64,000 nt of DNA from Halichondria panicea. Taxonomy: Eukaryota; Porifera; Demospongiae; Suberitida; Halichondriidae. Positions within the stretch are counted from its first letter, which is position 1; every line of letters begins with the position of its first letter. The DNA lies in contig NC_087393.1 in the NCBI RefSeq assembly GCF_963675165.1, forward strand, positions 5,614,202 to 5,678,201, given 5' to 3'. Of this stretch, positions 45,842-57,700 are shown piece by piece. The position numbers were made by a program, and so were the translations under genes. The notes under the pieces are model-generated. The model saw only the letters and a list, made by a program, of their open reading frames with translations, was not told where the DNA came from and ran no database searches.

Positions 45842-48800
45842 TTAAGTATTAAAATTGACTGTATGTCTCTTCAGAAACTGTACTGCTACCGAGTTTTTCA
45901 ACTTTGCCCTTTTCTTTAACTCATTGAACACCAAGTCATTGTCATCAGCTTGCCAAACAAATAGGAGCACGGATTTGTTCTTCTCTTTCTCTCTTTGTTG
46001 CCCTTCACCACTGGCTTCTTCCACAGCCTCAGTCTGTTGACCGTCATCATAATCACTAGGGGGGCTAGGTAGTGTAGAATCACTAGGCAGGTCGGAAGTT
46101 TCAGCTTTAGCTGGCCCTGGAGTTTGGGTGTCACTCTCTGGTTTACTTTGTGTTGGTATCTTAGACTCATCCGTGGGTTCAGTTGGTACCAGCGTTCCAG
46201 AATCCTCTGATGCTGAAGTTTGTACGGGTATTTGCTTCAAAGGGATGATGCCCATTCCAATGTAGTGCTTCCCACAGCTCTGGTTGTAGACTTTGAAGAT
46301 AATAGAAGGTCCATCTTGAGCCAAGAGATCTTCTGCCATTGGACTGTAGGGAGAGACCAAATTATCATGTTTTGTTTTTAATACCAAATAGCATAAAGAG
46401 CGGGAGCAAACAGAAATTAAACTAACAAGTCAAATATTTCGTTGATTTCGGGGCTGTTATTGTTTCTGACTGTACGTGTCTTCTTGCTCAGTAGTCCTGG
46501 GAAGAGCCATTCTGGTGCCAGGCTGACCTCTATAACTGGGTTGAAGGTCAGGAAGCAAGCACAGACTGCAATAGTGGGGGTGGGTAGGAGATGTGATTTG
46601 CATAATAGTATACTAACAGACATTATTATGAGAGGATAATGAATGTTCAAACATTAATTTTTAGTTGATAACACACAGTCAGTTGTACTTTGAGAGACTC
46701 TTGAATCTGATCGTAAGTCAACTGCTTGAATCATCTCCAATGAAACTGAGCCACTATCTCGAAGGTAAGTTGTGCTCACGAATATCGTCCCCAATTTCCC
46801 GCTATCTTGTGTCGACTGTAAATCACCCATGGCAGACAAGAACTGGACAATCAAGTTTTGAGTGGCCTCTCGAAGAATGTTCAATTCATGAACAAGATCC
46901 TGAAATATATTTAGCGCTCTTGAAATGTGAAATGTGTACACTACTAATATTGTATACCAATAATTATATTTGTGAAAGAACATGAAGCACATAATTATGC
47001 TAATAACGTCAACATTACATAACTTACAGTGTACTCTTCATTCTCTAGATCCTTATAAGGTAGTCCACGTCCTTTATCATAGTTGAAATGCTTGAGCATC
47101 ATCAGTGAGTAATAGAGACGCTCGTGCAGTTCCACTCTGTTGGGTTTCTCCTCAGCTGTGATAGACTCAATGCACAGGGAAATTGCCTCCATGGAAACTT
47201 TCCAAATATCTCCTAAAACACTGTATACGTATAATCATGTGTGTAATGAAGGGATATGACGCAATGTAATCATAGCTTGAACTTTAAACTCAGCAATTGA
47301 AAGGTGTAGAGTACAGGGTACTTACGAGAGGAGCACATCAGTGACCAGGTAGTTAGAGAGGGCAGTCAGAGTGTTACCAAGGTAGCTCACTAGCGGCAAA
47401 ATAGGCTGCACATTGAACAATTGATTCAATCAGACACAATCATCTCTGAAGAAGTGTATACACATGACTGTTCTATTGCACACAATACTACATATAATTA
47501 TCTCCTAGTCTGTACCCCCAATTCATTGAGATTGTCGTAGCTGCTGGGGAGGACAATGTGCTCTGCATTCAACAGCTCTTGAAGATTTCTCTCTATCTCT
47601 GGTCGAACCTGTGTTGATAAACAAAAACAACAATTGAGTTTAAGAAACAAAGTTTCAGCGAGCACAGACTACTGTAGTGTACACACCTTGTCAGCAATGT
47701 TCTTAATGATGCGTGATAATTCAATGGCAACTGTCGAGTGGAATGCATTCATTACACCGTTGATATCTTCAATGTGTTGAGCATTTGTTTTGTCTTTTGT
47801 TTCCTCCTCAGTGAGGTGTGGAATAATGTCCGGCCACTCGTCAAACACAATGCTCATGTGATACATATCGTTCAAGGTCACGCCCAGCTGAAAGGAGTAA
47901 CATAAGTTGAGTGCATAGATTCTCTGAAATTATGGACCATTCCAAATTTGAGATTTGAGCATACCATTTGAATTAACTGGCTCCTTCTAAGCTTTCAGAA
48001 AATCAGAAATAATTATTGTTACTCCTTCAGAAGATTGCCACAAACAGACTATGATTACATAGTACACTCACCTCTTGATCATCCAGGGCATACTCGTCCT
48101 TCATCTGCTCAGAGGTGTGTTGGACATAGAACAGGGCACACGATGTCACCTCTTGCATTATGAGCTTGGTGAACTTCAACATCTCACTAGTGACCGGCCA
48201 TTTAAGATCATCTCTCACTCGGAACAAAATAAACAAAATATCGGACGAATCACGAACAGAGGAGGACAATCTGACCTCATCACTTATCGGCACTGGTTGA
48301 CTGTCAGCAATGGCTCTCTTGATTCTCTCCTTACAATCACTGGAAGCTGCTTCAATGAGAAGAGGTACAATCGGTTTGTACCAATCATGGTAAGAGGCCA
48401 AATAGATTTTGGCAGGATTCACAAGTCTAAGAGATTCAGAATAAATATAATAATTATAACTTTAATCAGACAATGTAAATTTAGAAGTACTTAAATACAA
48501 GGCTTGATTACATCCATGTTAGCAGTATACATGTAGATCATGCATGTCAACTCTCACTTCAAATCCACATTTGGTTGAACTGCGAGAGCAACAATGCTCC
48601 GTACAGAACGATAGGAGGAGTACACCTTCACCATAGTGCTGTACTCAGGAGGTTCTTTATCATTCCCCGCTACAAACTGTCCCAGTCGAGTTCTCACGAA
48701 ATCAGAGAGCTGCAGGAATAGAGTACATGCACTACACACACGCTACAAGAGATTATAAAATATTACTCGGTTAGTTACGGGCGGGACGAGGGAGGTATAG

Positions 48801-49768
48801 TACAGAGCTAGTTTTGCCCTATAAGAGCAGTGGAGAGACCAGAGGAGATCAAGCAGAGACTAGAGGAAACCTTTCTCATGTACATTATTACCAGTGCACC
48901 ATTTCAGGACAGTATAGTACAAGCTGACTGGTTGCAGTGTAATGCACAGACACAGACTCACCAAGGCATCAATGGACAAGTAGAAGTGGGAGAAATACTC
49001 AATATCCAGCACACTCTTATCCCTGCACATCAGTTGCAACACTCAGCTATAGCTATAGTGGTGATTGTGCACAACTTACTTCTTGAAGAGAGGGGCTATT
49101 TTCCACAAGGCAATACCACACATGTAATGAGTGGAGCTACACAGCTCATCAAGATCCTTAGCCAACTGCACAACACAATAACAGCAGGCCGGGTTCACAT
49201 GTATATACAGTGCAAACCCATAGGCCAGACAATTGGCTAATACTTCAACTGTAACGTGTGTCCCTCACCTGCATTTGCCCACCATCCTCTGTGGTTGGCT
49301 TGGTATCAATGAACCAATCAGAAGCAGCTAGAGGAACAGCCAGGGCTACCAGACATGACACTGTCTTATCATCCTCTGCAAGACACTGGACCAGAGGGGC
49401 AATACGAGAGAGCTCCTCCGCCACTCTGTGTGCATGTGTGTGCATGTGTGTGGGGGGTGGGGTGTGTGTGTGGGGAGATGAATGTAGTTCTAAGAATGAT
49501 CGTGTAGAGAATGTATTTGCAGTCTACAACAGTCATGTTGCAAGGGCTGTATGCATGACATCCAATACACTGCTGTTGTATATTACGTACTTGATGTATG
49601 TAATGAATTTTTGGTAGCGTTTTCCTCTGATGCTCTCTTGTATCTTGTCATCTTCGTCATTACTCGAGCCATTGCTGACATCATTGAGTTTAAACTTTGT
49701 GATGTGGAACTTGAGAGTCAGTATCAGGTTACCCAGTAGCTCTACCAGGTCGTGGCGAAGGTCCTTCT

Positions 49769-49824
<56 letters not shown>

Positions 49825-50283
49825 GGGGGGGGGGGAGGGGGGTAGCACTAGACTGGACAGAATCATTAAGCTTATAACTAGATCATTGCTAGTAGACACA
49901 ACATTATTATGTCACAATGGACCACACATTGCCAGTCCTTATATAGCTACTACTCTCACCCACTCCTCCTGCAAGGGTGCATTCGTCTGGTCAGAACTCG
50001 TATCATCATCATTATCGATATCTTCCTCTGCCTCTGCCTCTTGTACCCTTGGAGCATTGACCTTTGTACTCAGGTCGTATTGACGCTGGATGGTGACCAG
50101 TAGGAGTAGAAATGTCTTGATACTGACTCTAAACAGACGATGGTAGTGGATGAGAACGTTGAGCTGACTGTGTGTGTGCACAATGTGGGTCAGAAATAGA
50201 TCACTGACCGAAGCACACAATAAATCACATAAAGTATAGTTATATATATACACCCACACCCACCTGGCCGCCCGCCTGCCCGA

Positions 50284-50356
<73 letters not shown>

Positions 50357-53300
50357 GAGTGGCTTACATAGCTGATCTTTGCAGGTCGCTCATGGAGATC
50401 ATGAAGCTGTGATTCTTGAGCAGCTCATCAGCCTCTGTAGAGAGCACACCGTCCCAGTTCCTCTTGTATCGTCCACTCTCTGAGCGACTGTCAGCATTCA
50501 CCAGGCCCCTCAATAGCAGCCTGTGCTCCGAGAGGGGGTTCTAGGGGGGAGGTATTGGGTTAAATCAAGCAAGCATTCACCAGGCCCCTCAATAGCAGCC
50601 TGTGCTCAGAGAGTATTGATATGTACTCAGAACTGAGACCTACTGCTCACATCGTGATCCCTGAGGTTCCTTTGTTCAGACTCTATATTGAGCAGTACAT
50701 GTAGCATGCCTCTGTCGTCATGGTGACCCGAGTGAGATTTCAATTTAAGTATTTTCTCCTCCCCATTATGTGTGATATCTGACAGAGGTAGGAAGGTTCG
50801 TCCAATGTAATCATCACTGGCCACAACGTTGTGGAAGAAACTGTAGGGGAAGAGATGGTACTGCAGGATGTGCGTCACGACTGTCCGTATATACCGTTCA
50901 AATCCTTTGATAGTGAATTCTGTGATCTTCCCACTTCTCGCGTCAATAGGACCTTTACTGTCCCTGTCCCTATGTGTGTGTGGGTGTGGGTGTGGGTGTG
51001 GTGTGTGTGGGTGTGTGTGTGGGTGTGGAGAGTACGCTTGTCCATACATGACCAGTCAATATACACACTCACCACACTTCCAGAACCAGCACCTCACTAG
51101 TCACATTTTCAAATTTCCTGAGAAAATGGTGTAATAAACCATGCTATTATGAACACTGCATGTTAGCAATAAACCATGCTATTATGAACACTGCATGTTA
51201 GCAATAAACCATGCTATTATGAACACTGCATGTTAGCAATAAACCATGCTATTATGAACACTGCATGTTAGCAATAAACCATGCTATTATGAACACTGCA
51301 TGTTAGCAATAAACCATGCTATTATGAACACTGCATGTTAGCAATAAACCATGCTATTATGAACACTGCATGTTAGCGTACAATAAACCATGCTATTATG
51401 AACACTGCATGTTAGCAATAAACCATGCTATTATGAACACTGCATGTTAGGTGCAATAAACCATGCTATTATGAACACTGCATGTTAGCGTACAATTCCT
51501 TCCGTTCGTTCCATTCTGGGTCCAGGTTTTTCTCGATGACAGAGGTGTGGTGTATATTGCCTAGTACCAACCCTTCTCTGTACCAATCAGGGAGGTTGTG
51601 CTTCTTGACCAACTGCTTGTTCCTGCTCTCTGCTCGGATTATACCCAGCCTCACGTATGGATCACTAAAGCCTGCATCACAATGTGGTGAACAAGTAGGA
51701 AATGAGCTGGCAATGAAATTGGGCCTACAGGATCCTGGGTGAGTTCATGGTATAAAGTGCCTACCATTTGAATCCTTTGCTGGCAGCCCTGTTGCCTTCA
51801 ACACTGCATACAGCACGTAAGCAAGCACACGTCAATATACACATGTACTGTATAAAAATTATAGTCAGTGTACATAATTATACTTATACAACATGGAAAC
51901 ACTGCAATAAAGTGTGTGTGTGTGACAACAGTCCATTCAGCTCACCAGTCACCACGACCTTCCATTCACTGATCTGTGTAACAAGGAAGACACGTAATAA
52001 CATACACATGATCAATCTCTATAGACTTGCCTTGTCAGCCTTGGCTGCAGTGAGCAGCTCATCCCATTTACCAGACACTGGGAACACCTACATGCATGCA
52101 CAGTAGAAGCGTGGATTAGTGTCATTATCAGTCACTATAGCTCACCCTCCTGACATAGTCCATTAGAGCGTTCTTCTTCTGATCGTCTTCATTCATATTG
52201 ATGATGGTACATTGTGCTATCAGACACATCTTGGCAATCTGATCAAGAGGGGAGTAATGTACTCATGCATTCATGTGTATTATATCATACTATAGCTCAA
52301 GTCTTGCAAAAATGATACTCCAATCTTACAAGGATGTCATAACCCTGTACATGTATAATTAACGGCCAATCAGTTGTGCAAGAAAAACATATAATTATTG
52401 TGACTACACCCAATGGTTATAATTATAGCTAGGTGGTGAGGGATGTGGGTTTGCATTGATTGGAGACAAGGGCTCAACTGATGTACACTGAGCACAAACA
52501 AGGTTTCCCAATGCCACCCATGATGAATATTCAGCTGACTATTATACTCACCTCTGTTTTTCTACGTATTGTTTGGTCGTAAGTGTCCACCTCTCTGTCT
52601 GTGTCGGCCATCGATAGAGTGTCTGAGTCATCAGAGAGGATACGAGCACGAGGAGAGTGTACTAGTGCCTGCATGCATAGGAGAGGGGGGCAATCTAAGT
52701 TATTGCTTTGGTAACCAAATGAGAGTTTGATTCTGTATACTGGCTATAATTATATCTATAAGGCTGCATGGCGGTACATCACTCATAGGCCACACCAACA
52801 CAAGGTTCTCACACATTACTAGGTAGGGGGGGGGTAGCTATATGGGCTATACAACGCTCCACCCCGCTGCATGAACCTTTGAGCAAACACTATACACCTG
52901 ACTTGAAGACAGAGTCCTTATAATCATGCATAATAGTGACATGTATAATTATAAGTTATTTCACACATACTTTAGACATTTCATCCTCTTCTTTCTGAGC
53001 CTCGAGAGCGGTTGCTAACATCCCCTTAGTGGCTGATGAACTTGGACTAGTGTGTGGAGTGAGCATGAACTGATACACACCATACATGCAGGGAGTGAAC
53101 ACACCATACATGCAGGGAGTGAACACTATCCATCGCTACACTTTGTTTGGTTGCTTGCCCAAAAACCAGCTATTATACCTAGTCTAGCTAGCTGAACATG
53201 AGAAGACCCACCCTCTATAATTGTATAGACTATAGTGTATGCAGGGCCTGCATGAGGGCATGCAGCTAGATACACCATGCAACCCACCTATGATACTTCA

Positions 53301-53367
53301 AAGTAGTGACCCTCTCCAGTTTAAACCATGGCCTAGACTTGCTGTCAGCACTTGCTTGAGACGCCAT
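45842..53367 (-). CDS. UNC13D/BAIAP3-like C2-MHD protein, tandem copy C
   Basis: Third tandem paralog. Starts MASQASADSKSRPWFKLERV (53367), SPSSSATKGMLATALEAQKE, ALVHSPRARILSDDSDTLSM with DREVDTYDQTIRRKTE (52550-52670), IAKMCLIAQCT with DQKKNALMDYVRRV (52150-52240), C2A with VIEKNLDPEWNERKEL (51500-51540), KFENVTSEVLVLEVW and DRDSKGPIDARSGK (50960), DDYIGRTFLPLSDI, NPLSEHRLLLRGLVNAD (50520), the DxxL-rich EKDLRHDLVELLGNL exon (49760), EELSRIAPLVQCLAEDDKTV, YHDWYKPIVPLLIEAASSDC (48370), MHD2 ERLYYSLMMLKHFNYDKGRG, C2B APEWLFPGLLSKKTRT (46510), CGKHYIGMGIIPL, tail to FLKRHTVNFNT and stop 45842. The frame appears intact. It has its own donor-side minisatellite (51131-51489). Only about 160 bp separate its start from the LIG1 stop codon. 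Confidence 0.87.
49772..49835. repeat. (TG)n plus poly-G, UNC13-C
   Basis: Sense (CA)n tract ending CACAG before exon GAGAAGGACCTTCGC. The poly-G run (49823-49835) marks the distal side. Confidence 0.93.
50286..50355. repeat. (CA)n microsatellite, UNC13-C
   Basis: Counterpart of 38425-38536; (TG)n in sense, just after the donor GTAAGCCACTCTTTG. Confidence 0.93.
50515..50612 (-). repeat. 79-bp acceptor-plus-exon repeat, UNC13-C, 1 unit plus a partial
   Basis: Same element as 28575 and 38690, here essentially single copy: the true exon start with CCTCCCCCCTAG, then one broken second unit ending CTGTGCTCAGAGAG. Confidence 0.88.
51131..51489 (-). repeat. 35-bp minisatellite, about 10 units, at the UNC13-C C2A donor
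   Basis: Units GCAATAAACCATGCTATTAT plus GAACACTGCATGTTA. In sense the array starts immediately after the donor of the exon ending NERKEL (GAATT|GTACGCTAACATGCAG), and two units retain GTACAATAAA or GTGCAATAAA variants at the unit border. It replaces the intron sequence, including the SINE-like segment, found in copies A and B. Confidence 0.94.
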
Positions 53368-53529
53368 TCTACTTGATCAATGAATCATGAGAGAGACTCA
53401 ATCTCTGTATTTATTTACTATGATCACAACAGGAAATAGCTTCAATAGATTATACCACAAGAGAGATGTGCACAAGATAAAGAACAACAACAATGTGCAA
53501 CACAGTAGAGACAGATTATAGTTAGTTTT

Positions 53530-54760
53530 TCAGTAAAAGTCCTCTTCCTTCATGTCAGCTGGCTTTGCATTGTTGCTCTGACCTCGATACAGTCCTGCCA
53601 CCTGATCGCTAGTGGTAGCATCCTCCGGAGTCTTGTCCTCTCTGATACGCAGGAAGCGAGGGAAGCGCAGGGAAATACCCTTCTCTGGATCAACCTGGAG
53701 GGAAGGATTGTGTATTTAATGCAAAAGTTATTGATATCGGAAAACCCAAGTATGGTCTCGCAAAGATGCTACATTCATGCATATTAATATGAACGGTGTA
53801 CTAGCTCTTTCTATTAGTGAAGATACTTACAATTCCTGCAGCTGCCGTGTAGACGGGAGAGATGGAGAGATCAGCAGCCTTCACCTCCCACACCTGCACA
53901 CCAGTGAGTGAGCACTTGCGTCTGTGTCATACAGGGGAACGTACCTGTGCAGGGTCAAACCAGTGATCTGGTTGGACGCCCTGACTACTGTAGCGGTAGT
54001 AAGGCTTCGGAGCATCAATAACATGATTTTTGAAGAATGTCGAGTGATTCTCGAGATCCTCATCTTTGAATCCAGTGCCAATCTGTGGAAATTACGTTTA
54101 GTCGATATTAAACGATAGGTCAGTACGAGTATACTAGCTGTACTCACTTTGCAAATGACTTGATATTCTTCATTCTGCTCATCATAACAGGCGAGTAAGA
54201 AGCCACCATATTTCCCTGCCCTCTTCCCGGTCCCATGGAACCCTCCTATCACCACCAGGTCCAGAGTGTCCCCCACACCCTCAAGGTAATCCTTCTTGAG
54301 CTGCATGGAGAACTAAAGTCAACCATCACTGCTAACACTCCTCATACCTTGAGCCAGTTGTGTGACCTCTTTGCTATCTCATAGGTAGCATCTCTGTCGA
54401 GTGTCTTGACCATGAGGCCCTCACAGTTGCCCTGGATGGACTCATCCATGAATACTTGTATCTCATCAAGATCCTTAGAGTCTTTGGAGGTGGCCAGCAT
54501 GAACTCCTGTACACCAGAGAAAGCATTGACACCACTCTTGGTACTAGCCATTGACATCACTCACTCCTTCCACAGTGTTGAAGGACTCTCTTAGCAATGC
54601 TCTCCTGCTCTCAAACGGTTCCTTCACTAGCGACTACAGTAAGAACTTGGTCAGTCAGTATACACTACACAACTACGAAGGCCGTTACCTTTCCATTGAG
54701 GTAGATGAGATCAAAAGCAAACACACACACTTGCACCTTGATACTAGCCAGCTCTGCATC

Positions 54761-54799
<39 letters not shown>

Positions 54800-57700
54800 A
54801 AGACCATGCACATAGAATATTCTACCTTGAGATTATTCTACCTTGCGTTTTCTGGTGCTGAGTATTTGAAATGGTAGTATTTGCTTTTCCTCTGTATCCC
54901 AGGCAACAGCCTCAGTGTCCAACACACATGACCTCACACCATCCTTTAATATCTGAACAAGACATAAAGTAAGTGTACAAAGCTGACACACATACGCTAC
55001 CTTGGGCATTCTTCCTATGATGTCTGGGTACTTTGAAGTGTTGTCCTCAGAGTTGCGGCTGTATACCCGGACCTCTCCACCCTCAATCACATGGATCTGG
55101 GCACGCTCTCCATCGTACTTCCACTCACACGTGAACCTTGCACCCTCAAACCTACGCAGAACCTCCAGAGGAAAATAGCAATCATTGTACAAAATACAAA
55201 ATCACATCATAGTTTTACCATACATACTTAGTTAGCTATAGTCTTACTTCTTGCAGCCCCTTGGTTGGGTGGGCCAGCATGGGCTTGAGGGGAATCCCCG
55301 GAGTGAGTCTACAATGCTCTGAGAGATGGTCTAGCCCGTGACTGAGCAGAGCTGGCACTAACACCTCGTAGTTAGGTAGCTCACTGTGTGTGTGGGTGTG
55401 TGCGTGTGTGTGTATTACAAGATGCTCACAAACTAACAGTGATACAGTAACAGAGAGTGGTAACAGACAACGCACACAGAGCTCAGTACCAGTAACTGGA
55501 CTTGACAGTGAGGGCTGCTCCCTCCAAGTGTTTGTGGAACACCTCAGGAGAGACTGTCTTACTGGCATTCAACACCACAGGGGGCCAATCTAGGAGGGGG
55601 GGTACAATTACTCATTACTGTATATTTCCCTCACCTGTACAAGGTGGACTGTAGACCACGGCGTGAGCTATTGCCACGAGAACAGATTGTTCGGCCAGTC
55701 CAATCCTTAGCTTACCCCCCAGGGAGCGAATGAGGTACCTTGCTTCAGACCCCCTGCATGCAACCAACAGACCCTTGATGATGTCAACCTTCTTGGCCTG
55801 GGACTGTGGGGGGTATGGGGGGTATTAACTGCTTGTGTACAGGGACTGTGGGGGGTATGGGGGTATTAACTGCTTGTGTACAGGGACTGTGGGGGTATGG
55901 GGGTATTAACTGCTTGTGTACAGGGACTGTGGGGGGTATGGGGGTATTAACTGCTTGTGTACAGGGACTGTGGGGGGTATGGGGGGTATTACCTGCTTGT
56001 GTACAGGGACTGTGGGGGTGTGGGGTATTAACTGCTTGTGTACAGGGACTGTGGGGGTATGGGGGTATTAACTGCTTGTGTACAGGGACTGTGGGGGGTA
56101 TGGGGGTATTAACTGCTTGTGTACAGGGACTGTGGGGGGTATGGGGGGTATTACCTGCTTGTGTACAGGGACTGTGGGGGTGTGGGGGGTATGGGGGGTA
56201 TTAACTGCTTGTGTACAGGGACTGTGGGGGTATGGGGGTATTAACTGCTTGTGTACAGGGACTATGGGGGGTATGGGGGTATTAACTGCTTGTGTACAGG
56301 GACTGTGGGGGGTATGGGGGTATTAACTGCTTGTGTACAGGGACTGTGGGGGGTATGGGGGGTATTACCTGCTTGTGTACAGGGACTGTGGGGGGTATGG
56401 GGGGTATTAACTGCTTGTGTACAGGGACTGTGGGGGGTATGGGGGTATTAACTGCTTGTGTACAGGGACTGTGGGGGGTATGGGGGGTATTAACTGCTTG
56501 TGTACAGGGACTGTGGGGGGTATGGGGGGTATTACCTGCTTGTGTACAGGGACTGTGGGGGGTATGGGGGGTATTAACTGCTTGTGTACAGGGACTGTGG
56601 GGGGTATGGGGTATTAACTGCTTGTGTACAGGGACTGTGGGGGGTATGGGGGGTATTAACTGCTTGTGTACAGGGACTGTGGGGGGTATGGGGGTATTAA
56701 CTGCTTGTGTACAGGGACTGTGGGGGGTATGGGGGTATTAACTGCTTGTGTACAGGGACTGTGGGGGGTATGGGGGGTATTAACTGCTTGTGTACAGGGA
56801 CTGTGGGGGTGTGGGGGGTATCAACTGCTTGTGTACAGGTAGACATACGTACAGCACTTCCAGACATGGTGGCAATACTCTTGAACTTTGAGAACACTCC
56901 AGACACAGTTAGTTTGGGAGGGGCAAACATCGTCCGCTGAGTACTGCGACTCATCTACAAGTGAGGAGACAACATTCAATGAGTAGTGGATTATACCACA
57001 CATCTCAGCCACTAGCCCCGCACACCCACACACACACACACGCCCACACACATCTCAGCCACTAGCCCCCCCACACCCACACACACACACATCTCAGTCA
57101 CTAGCCCCCCCCACACCCACACAACACACCTCAGCCACTAGCCCCCCACACCCACACACACACACACCTCAGTCACTAGCCCCCCCCACACCCACACACA
57201 CGCACCTCAGCCACTAGCCCGAGGTCTCCTTTCTCTGCATAGTCAGCCTTGACTTGAGGAGGGTTCCTACCAGTAGCACCAGCAATGGCCTTGATGAGGA
57301 AGGACTCTCCAATGCCTAGCTCCAGTCCCTCATATGCAGGGGCAAGCTGAGGGAGTACATACCTAACCACTAATGCAGCTATGACTAGTGTACCTTGTTG
57401 AGACAGAGATGCACACTAATGCAGCTATGACTAGTGTACCTTGTTGAGACAGAGATACACACAGGGCACAGTCTCGGCTGGTGAGAGGAGGATCACTGAG
57501 CGGAGGAAGTTAGTGAGAGTGGAGATGATCTTCAGACGCTTGCTCTCTTCCTCAATATGCTCAAATGTCTTGGCCACTGCCATGTACGGGACTCTGGGAG
57601 GATAAAACATTACACAGATAAAGTACTAGTCAAAGCACTAGACTAACTTCTGTCCCTTGTTCCAACAGGCGTGATTGAGAGGATGGTAGTTGGTGATGGA

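Noticed and set aside
55806-56741. Gly/Cys-rich repeat frames on plus
   Set aside because: Product of the 41-bp LIG1 intronic array with a variable G-run length.
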